A stretch of 64,000 nt of DNA from Clavaria fumosa. Taxonomy: Eukaryota > Basidiomycota > Agaricomycetes > Agaricales > Clavariaceae. Each line of letters starts with the position of its first letter. Positions within the stretch are counted from its first letter, which is position 1. Under the pieces are notes generated by a model. That model saw nothing but the letters and a program-made list of their open reading frames with translations, did not search any database and was not told the origin of the DNA. The DNA is taken from assembly GCA_951802425.1 (NCBI GenBank), contig OX637795.1:2894501-2958500 (forward strand). Direction: 5' to 3'. Of the stretch, positions 57,500-64,000 are shown piece by piece. Made by a program: the position numbers and the translations under genes.

Positions 57500-60400
57500 A
57501 TGTCAGCTATTATGACTGCAGAGGACATTAGACCTACTACTCCTGTAGGTCATCCCCCTACTTCTGATCTACCTAAGGTTGTTGAGCCTAGGGTAGAGGA
57601 AGGAGACTTTACTCCTCGCATCCCAGTGACACCCATCACTGAGACTGTTGAGGATCCTAGAAGCCTACTTCTGGGGAGTGTATCCTTCCTGTCAGAAGTG
57701 ACTGGACCCATGAAGTTGGAGAGGCAAGACCTGACCAGTGCTCAGAGTTACCCTGGTCTACTCCCAACTTTGTTTCATAGGAGAGATCTATCACAAGATC
57801 ATGTTGGAAGGAGGAATGAAGGAGCTCTGCTTGGAGAGCATTATCTTCAGAGAAGAGTTGGATATGCTAGGATGAGCAGAGCTGTGGCAAAGAGGTACAT
57901 CAGAGAGTTGGACCTGTTGAAGGAGTTGTTTAGGAAGATTTGGTTGGTACCAGAGAGAGGGTACTTCTTGGATCATAACAAGTACAAATCTTTGAAGGAG
58001 GCTTTGGCTGTGTTGAAGAAGAGGGCTATGGAAGCAAACCTAGACACTGAGATGGGTATTCCCTCTCTCCCCATGATTGGAAGGGGAGGGAGCCACATGG
58101 TACTCTTGTCTGCCAATGACTATGAAGTGCTAGGTTGTGCATTTGCTGATGAAGTGGAAAGTTTCTTGGCCACCATGGATCAAATCCTAGGTGAGGTTGG
58201 ATCTAAGAAAGAAACTAGTGAGGAAAAGATGTGGCAAGAGTTGAAGAAGAAACCACCACCAACCCCTGAAGGCTCTGGGGTTTACCAGAAGATCACTGGA
58301 GGCAAGACTCCATCAGACCCTATTCCCCTTTCTGTCTCTCAGGTTGCAGGACCTTCCAGGACTCTGCAGAAAGATATCAGAGAGTCCATGCATTTTCCAG
58401 ACTTCACTTCTGGACTCAAGGATCTTAGCACCCTTCCTCAGTTTGTGACCTTTACTAGAGGAACATTAGAAGATCCCTCTCCCTTGACCACCACTTATGA
58501 GAGGGAAGAGGAGGAAGAACTTGAGTATGCTGGGAAAGGAAAGGAGAGGACTCCTTACTCTGAGGATTTTCAGAGAGAACAGCCCAGATCACAGACCTAT
58601 TCATCACCCAGGATTCCTCCTAGAAGGGATCCTCTTCCACCAGTTCACCAGCCTATCCCAGGACCCCCTCCAGGAGGAGACCCAGATGAAGATCCAGACC
58701 ATGAACCACCTCATGGGCCACCCAGGAGGCCACCAGGGAGAGGACCCTTCGCTTCAGGAAGCTCTGGACCAGGGAGCTCTAGAGGTTCTAGAGCACCAGG
58801 AGGCCCAGGAGGGCCAGGGGATCCCCCTGACCCTAGAGACCCACCAGGACCCTTAGGACCTTTAAGGCCAGAGGACCCTAATCCCCAAAGGAACCCAACT
58901 CCACTTGCAGACCCTTATGCTTATGTATTTGACCCTAAGCTTAAGGCTTCTGACATACCTGAGTGGGATGGAAACTCAGACACACTAGCTAAATGGCTGA
59001 AGAGAGTCACACAGATATCTGAGAGATCCTACCCTGTCTTTAGACAGCTAGGAAGCCTTGTACCCCAAAGACTAACCAGATCTGCTGAAGTTTGGTATTG
59101 GTCATTACCTGTTGAAAAGAGAAGAGAGATTGAAGCAGATTGGGGTACACTCAGACAAGCCATTAGAAGCTATTACATGAACAGGAGTTGGTTGGATAAG
59201 CAGAAGGCCAGGGCCAATAAGGCATCCTACAGAGATCTTGAGAATTCCCATGAGTTGCCAAGTGAATATTACATCAGGAAGGTGGAACTCTTAACTCTAG
59301 TCTACAACATGTCAGACTCTGAGTTGATTTTGGAGATAATGAATGGAGCACCACCATCCTGGGTTAACATACTCAACCCTCACTTCTACAACACATTGGT
59401 AGAATTCCAGGAAGCCATCAAGTATCATGAAGACAATCTACTTAGGATGGACCCACCTAGAGAGAAGAAGAAGTTCTTTTTCAGGAAGCCTGTAGCTAAG
59501 TCTAGGCTCAAGTCTGCCAGAACTCACCTAGTAGGATGGACCAGCAAGATGCAGTCTCCAAAGTTTCCTAGGGATGACAAGAATGTTTCTAAGAAACCAC
59601 CTGAGTCTATAGGTGCTAGACCTTGTAGGCACTGTGGCAGTGGGAAACATTGGGACCCTGATTGCAAGTATGCAAGGAAGGGGAATAAGGCTGCTAGAGT
59701 CCATGCTGTTGAGGTAGACTCAGAGGAAGAAGAAGCCCAGGCTGAGTATGATGATCTGTACTATGGATTATCAGATGAAGAAGAAGCTGAGAGCCATGAA
59801 GATCAGGAGGATTTTCATGAGGCCCTCCAGTTACCTGAATCTGCTGTCCTCCACACTGACCCAGTAGTGGAGCCTAAGGAAGGGATTTCAGTTCTGGAGG
59901 GTGAGGCCTCTCAGGGTACTATGGATACACAGGCTCAGGAAGAAAAGGAACAGGACAACCCCTCTATATCAGCCTCAGTTCACCATGTAGCTGCCAGTGG
60001 ACTTGTGACGAGGCCAAGGCCTTCACTCAATAGGAGGAGTAGGAGAAGGTTGGCTCATCAAGTAGCAGCTAGACATTATTCAGTCAGAGGACTCTCAGGG
60101 ACAAGCCAGACTTTACTTAAGCTTCACAAGCTAATGGCTAGACCCCCTGGAACTTCCTTCCTTGGATCCAAGGCAACCAGGACCCATTGTTACCTAGGGA
60201 GTTTCAAGGAGAACCTGACTGATGTGATAGTGGACTCTGGATCTGATATTACCTTAATATCTTTGACCACCCTTGAAGGATTGGACAATCCTCCTAAGAT
60301 CAAGACTGGTCAGAAGATTAATCTCATTCAAGTGACTGGTAGAAGTTCTATCTCTGGTTTCATCAACACAGACATCTATTTTGAAACTTCAGAGGGACCA

Positions 60401-63400
60401 GTTCAGTTGAATGTAGATGCTTATGTAGTCAAGGGAATGACTACACCCTTTATCTTGGGAAATGACTTTGCAGATCAGTACTCTATCTCAGTCATGAGGA
60501 AGGAAGGAGAGACCTGTCTGCTGTTTGGGGACACTGGTAGAAGTGTGCTAGTCAAAAGCTCCACTTCACCTTCCTACTTGGATGATGAAGGTCACTCATT
60601 TAAGATATCTATGAGTAAAGACCATAAAAACAAAAGAATCCTTCATCACCACTCTCAGAGAGTTAAGAGAAGAGAGAGGAAGGCATCATCAGACCCATAT
60701 GCTAGGTCTGCTGTTGAAGCTATTATCCATCCTGGAACCTCAAAGTATATCTCTGTCAGAGTCAACTTCCCAAGGAAATTGGACTATGTCTACATAGAGA
60801 AGATATTCTTCAATGGGAGAAGTCTGGAGGATGTGTATGCTTGCCCTGACTCTGTCATCACCAAGGATAACCCTAGGATACATGTTACCAACTTTGCAAG
60901 TTATCCTATTGTCATCCATAAGGGTCAGGTGCTTGGAGTGGCTCACAATCCTAAAACTTGGTTAGTGCAGACTTCCCATTGTAGCTATGAAGACATAGTG
61001 AAAGCTGAGAACTATGCTTCACTTGTCAGGAGTATCCATTCACACTATGAGAGTGGAGATCTCAAGTCTGGCATGGTTGCCTCAGAGCTACTGGACAAAA
61101 ACCTTCTTCAGTACTCAGGGACTGAAGACCCATTAGCAGAAGACCCTCTAGAAGGAGGACCCAAAGGTTCTGAAACTCCACCAGATCTTGTCAAGACTGG
61201 AAAGTTGTTGGAGGCAGTGGATATTTCTAAGGATCTCACTAAAGATCAGGCAAAGGCTCTACACAAAGTATTACTGACTAACCATCTTGCCTTTGGACTT
61301 GATGGAAGGTTAGGGAGTCATCCAGGAGAATTGGAGATTAAGCTAAGGCCTGAATCCAAAGAGATATCCCTACCACCCTTTGGTTCATCTTCACCTGCTA
61401 AGAGAGAAGTTATGGATGAGCAAATTGACACTTGGCTGAATAATGGAGTGATATCCCCTTCTAAGAGCCCATGGGGAGCTCCTGCATTCATTGTCTATAG
61501 AAATGGTAAACCAAGGATGGTCATTGACTATAGGAGACTTAATGCTATCACCATCCCTGATGAATTCCCTTTGCCTAGGCAGGAGGATATTCTTCAAGCA
61601 TTAACTGGATGTCAATGGTTGTCTACCTTGGATGCACTTGCTGGATTCACTCAAATCACTATCAAGAAAGAAGACAGAGAGAAAACAGCATTTAGGACCC
61701 ATAGAGGTCTTCACCAATTCAATAGAATGCCATTTGGACTTAGGAATGGTCCTAGTACCTTCCAAAGGGTGATGCAAGGTGTGCTAGCACCCTACTTATG
61801 GGTGTTCACCTTGGTATACATTGATGATATAGTGGTCTACTCTACTACCTTTGAAGACCACTTGAAGCACCTAGACCTTGTATTCAAGGCTATCATCAAA
61901 GGAAACATCACTCTGGCTCCAAATAAATGTCATTTTGCTTACCAGTCTTTACTGCTATTAGGACAAAAGGTGTCCAGACTAGGACTATCCACCCATAGGG
62001 AGAAGGTTGATACTATAGTTCAACTAGCTGAGCCAAAGAATGTTAGTAAACTCCAGACCTTCTTAGGGATGATGGTGTATTTCTCAGCCTACATCCCTTA
62101 CTATGCATGGATAGCTAGTCCCCTATTCAAACTTCTTAGGAAGGACCATAAGTGGGATTGGGGATCTTTACAACAGGAAGCTTTTGAACTGTGCAAACAA
62201 GTCCTTACCAATGCACCTGTTAGGGCATATGCCATGCCAGGGTTACCTTATAGGCTGTACACTGATGCCTGTGACTATGGCCTTGGAGCTATACTCCAAC
62301 AGGTCCAACCTATTAAGGTCAAGGACTTGAAAGGAACAAGGATTTATGATAAGTTATGGAAGGCTTACCAGGATAAGCAGCCTGTCCCTAAACTTATCTT
62401 TGCTGTTGCAAACCCAGAGGAACCCACTTATCAAGATTCTTGGGCTAATAACTTTGAAGACACTGTTGTCCACCTGGAGAGAGTCATCAGTTATTGGTCA
62501 AGAATCCTTAAGGCTGCTGAAAGGAATTACTCACCTACTGAGAGAGAAGCATTGGCCCTGAAGGAAGGACTAATTAAGTTCCAGTGCTTCTTGGAAGGAA
62601 GTGTAGTAACTGCCATAACAGATCATGCAGCCCTTACTTGGAGTAGAACCTATCAGAATGTCAATAGGAGGTTGCTTAGCTGGGGTACAGTGCTTTCATC
62701 TTACCCAAACCTCAAAATTGTACATAGGGCTGGTAGAGTTCACTCCAATGTAGACCCTATATCTAGGCTGAGGAGGAGAGTCCCTTACCAGTTAGGACCC
62801 TCTTCAGACCCTACTCAGGAACTTCAACTCAAGGCTTCATCAGACAGGAATTGGAGGTCTGGTCAAGCCTCTGATATTGAAGATCCTCTTCTCAATATGT
62901 ATGAGGAGTTGGGTGAGAAATTTGAAGAGAAGCTTCTTAGAGTTGCTACCAAATACATCAGCTCAGAAGAAGAATATGATGGTCAGGATCCTCTGACTTC
63001 AGAGAGTGTGGAGATTCTCACCTCTGATGGGCATGTTCTCACAATGCCCTATCAAACTTCAAAATCTTACTCTATCCTTGTTGGCATTGACTCCAAGGAG
63101 CTAGAGAAGTGGAGAGCTGGTTACCTTGAAGACTCTCACTTCTCTAGAGTCCTTAAGTCAAAGAGGGCAGAACAAGATGTATCTAACCCAGAGTACCCTC
63201 AGTACTATGAGCATACTAATGGGTTGGTATACTTTGAAGATTGGAATGGAAACAACAGGCTATGTGTACCACTTAGTCTCAGACTGGAAATTATGGGAGA
63301 AGTCCATAACTCCCTTTCTGAGGCTGCTCATGGTGGATACTACAAGACTTACAACAGAATAGCCTCCACTTACTACTGGCCTAGGATGTCTAGAGATATC

Positions 63401-64000
63401 AAGAAGTACACCTCTACCTGTGATATCTGCCAGAAGACAAAACATAGAAGACATGGTCCAGTAGGATTGTTGCAACCCATTCCTATACCCTCACAACCTT
63501 TTGAAGTAGTCACTATGGACTTCATTCCTGAGTTACCAGAGTCTGATGGATATGACAGCATACTGGTCATAGTGGACAAACTCACTAAGTATGCCATATT
63601 CATCCCCACTACTACTACTGTCAAGGAAGTAGAGACAGCTAAGCTGTTCTTCCATCATGTCATTTCCCAGTATGGTATACCCAGGCAGGTCATTTCTGAC
63701 AGGGATACCAGATGGAAAGGAAGCTTCTGGGCAGAAGTCTGCAGACTCATGGGAATGAGTAGATCCTTAACTACTTCATACCACCCTCAGGCTGATGGAC
63801 AGACTGAGATTATGAATCAAAGTCTAGAAGTAGCCTTGAGGACTTATGTAAGTCCTCAGAAAGATGACTGGAGTAAGCTCCTGGATGGACTAGCCTTGTC
63901 TTACAATACTAGTCCACACACTGCTACAGGCTTCTCACCTGCATATTTGCTCAGAGGATACCATCCTGTCACTAGCTCTACCATTGTGCACTCTCCCAGT
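57500..64000 (+). CDS. E10 Gag-Pol polyprotein (partial, open at window end)
   Basis: One frame of at least 2,167 codons from ATG 57500 (MSAIMTAEDIRPTT) with no stop before the window ends. Gag: long N-terminal part, Pro/Gly-rich linker (~360-470), capsid-like core (SDIPEWDGNSDTLAKWLKR, ~490 on), CCHC knuckle CRHCGSGKHWDPDC (~710-723). Pol: protease VDSGSD (~912), reverse transcriptase YIDD (~1440), RNase H YTDACDYGLG (~1587), integrase zinc motif ending CDICQKTK (~1975), then MDFIPEL, ISDRDT and DGQTEI. There is no gag stop or frameshift, so Gag and Pol would be one polyprotein. Codon use is extreme: I count about three CpG in 6.5 kb, and arginine is almost always AGA/AGG. Apparently intact and possibly active. 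Confidence 0.93.
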   Translation, partial: MSAIMTAEDIRPTTPVGHPPTSDLPKVVEPRVEEGDFTPRIPVTPITETVEDPRSLLLGSVSFLSEVTGPMKLERQDLTSAQSYPGLLPTLFHRRDLSQDHVGRRNEGALLGEHYLQRRVGYARMSRAVAKRYIRELDLLKELFRKIWLVPERGYFLDHNKYKSLKEALAVLKKRAMEANLDTEMGIPSLPMIGRGGSHMVLLSANDYEVLGCAFADEVESFLATMDQILGEVGSKKETSEEKMWQELKKKPPPTPEGSGVYQKITGGKTPSDPIPLSVSQVAGPSRTLQKDIRESMHFPDFTSGLKDLSTLPQFVTFTRGTLEDPSPLTTTYEREEEEELEYAGKGKERTPYSEDFQREQPRSQTYSSPRIPPRRDPLPPVHQPIPGPPPGGDPDEDPDHEPPHGPPRRPPGRGPFASGSSGPGSSRGSRAPGGPGGPGDPPDPRDPPGPLGPLRPEDPNPQRNPTPLADPYAYVFDPKLKASDIPEWDGNSDTLAKWLKRVTQISERSYPVFRQLGSLVPQRLTRSAEVWYWSLPVEKRREIEADWGTLRQAIRSYYMNRSWLDKQKARANKASYRDLENSHELPSEYYIRKVELLTLVYNMSDSELILEIMNGAPPSWVNILNPHFYNTLVEFQEAIKYHEDNLLRMDPPREKKKFFFRKPVAKSRLKSARTHLVGWTSKMQSPKFPRDDKNVSKKPPESIGARPCRHCGSGKHWDPDCKYARKGNKAARVHAVEVDSEEEEAQAEYDDLYYGLSDEEEAESHEDQEDFHEALQLPESAVLHTDPVVEPKEGISVLEGEASQGTMDTQAQEEKEQDNPSISASVHHVAASGLVTRPRPSLNRRSRRRLAHQVAARHYSVRGLSGTSQTLLKLHKLMARPPGTSFLGSKATRTHCYLGSFKENLTDVIVDSGSDITLISLTTLEGLDNPPKIKTGQKINLIQVTGRSSISGFINTDIYFETSEGPVQLNVDAYVVKGMTTPFILGNDFADQYSISVMRKEGETCLLFGDTGRSVLVKSSTSPSYLDDEGHSFKISMSKDHKNKRILHHHSQRVKRRERKASSDPYARSAVEAIIHPGTSKYISVRVNFPRKLDYVYIEKIFFNGRSLEDVYACPDSVITKDNPRIHVTNFASYPIVIHKGQVLGVAHNPKTWLVQTSHCSYEDIVKAENYASLVRSIHSHYESGDLKSGMVASELLDKNLLQYSGTEDPLAEDPLEGGPKGSETPPDLVKTGKLLEAVDISKDLTKDQAKALHKVLLTNHLAFGLDGRLGSHPGELEIKLRPESKEISLPPFGSSSPAKREVMDEQIDTWLNNGVISPSKSPWGAPAFIVYRNGKPRMVIDYRRLNAITIPDEFPLPRQEDILQALTGCQWLSTLDALAGFTQITIKKEDREKTAFRTHRGLHQFNRMPFGLRNGPSTFQRVMQGVLAPYLWVFTLVYIDDIVVYSTTFEDHLKHLDLVFKAIIKGNITLAPNKCHFAYQSLLLLGQKVSRLGLSTHREKVDTIVQLAEPKNVSKLQTFLGMMVYFSAYIPYYAWIASPLFKLLRKDHKWDWGSLQQEAFELCKQVLTNAPVRAYAMPGLPYRLYTDACDYGLGAILQQVQPIKVKDLKGTRIYDKLWKAYQDKQPVPKLIFAVANPEEPTYQDSWANNFEDTVVHLERVISYWSRILKAAERNYSPTEREALALKEGLIKFQCFLEGSVVTAITDHAALTWSRTYQNVNRRLLSWGTVLSSYPNLKIVHRAGRVHSNVDPISRLRRRVPYQLGPSSDPTQELQLKASSDRNWRSGQASDIEDPLLNMYEELGEKFEEKLLRVATKYISSEEEYDGQDPLTSESVEILTSDGHVLTMPYQTSKSYSILVGIDSKELEKWRAGYLEDSHFSRVLKSKRAEQDVSNPEYPQYYEHTNGLVYFEDWNGNNRLCVPLSLRLEIMGEVHNSLSEAAHGGYYKTYNRIASTYYWPRMSRDIKKYTSTCDICQKTKHRRHGPVGLLQPIPIPSQPFEVVTMDFIPELPESDGYDSILVIVDKLTKYAIFIPTTTTVKEVETAKLFFHHVISQYGIPRQVISDRDTRWKGSFWAEVCRLMGMSRSLTTSYHPQADGQTEIMNQSLEVALRTYVSPQKDDWSKLLDGLALSYNTSPHTATGFSPAYLLRGYHPVTSSTIVHSPS

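Larger units (their letters stand above)
56242..64000 (+). mobile_element. E10: Ty3-type element, 5' part, runs off the window
   Basis: 5' LTR 56242-57130, primer-binding region, leader and an uninterrupted gag-pol frame to the window end. The 3' LTR is outside, so target duplication and age cannot be read. Confidence 0.88.

Overview
This window looks like a transposon-dense stretch of a basidiomycete genome, most likely a mushroom-forming agaricomycete. The evidence is two host genes with many ~50-bp introns, several families of Ty3-type retrotransposons (some with a chromodomain), Tc1 and pogo-type DNA transposons, and sequence decay concentrated at CpG. The taxonomic call is inference; no ribosomal or organelle marker is present.

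Layout. 1-13,089: old GC-rich repeat sequence (R1 and degenerate gag-like DNA, minisatellites, a tRNA-like segment), with a young full-length chromovirus-type Ty3 element, E1 (377-5,969), inserted in it. Its 5-bp target duplication CTCTA is directly visible, and a second copy of R1 near 12,650 shows the empty site. 13,090-25,585: a second full-length Ty3 element, E2 (target duplication CATTA). It has gag and pol riddled with TGA codons, a Tc1 transposon in its left LTR, a small poly-A retroposon in gag, and an antisense intron-containing gene between pol and the right LTR. 25,586-26,791: AT-rich DNA with a foldback element. 26,792-34,365: the only host-gene island, RAD1/XPF (minus) and DNA2 (plus), divergently transcribed 114 bp apart and apparently intact. 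34,366-35,972: low-complexity CCCTTT/CACCCT DNA. 35,973-55,417: a nest of interrupted elements: a reversed E2-family LTR split by a Tc1-derived palindrome, Ty3 element E4 with an extra ORF after integrase, a 2.4-kb foldback palindrome, pol fragments E5 and E6, and element E7, which carries a second antisense intron-containing gene and is split by a pogo-like transposon (E8). 56,242-64,000: Ty3 element E10 with a 5' LTR and one uninterrupted gag-pol frame of at least 2,167 codons running off the window.

Themes. (1) CpG-to-TpG/CpA decay dominates: LTR pairs differ almost only at CpG, and most premature stops are TGA where relatives have arginine. E10 escapes this because its coding region has almost no CpG and encodes arginine nearly always with AGA/AGG. 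(2) Two different Ty3 elements (E2, E7) carry, antisense and convergent to pol, a gene with canonical introns and six cysteines in the exact spacing of a fungal Zn2Cys6 cluster. This is the best candidate here for an undescribed system. (3) Several large palindromes and foldback elements lie between the retroelements.
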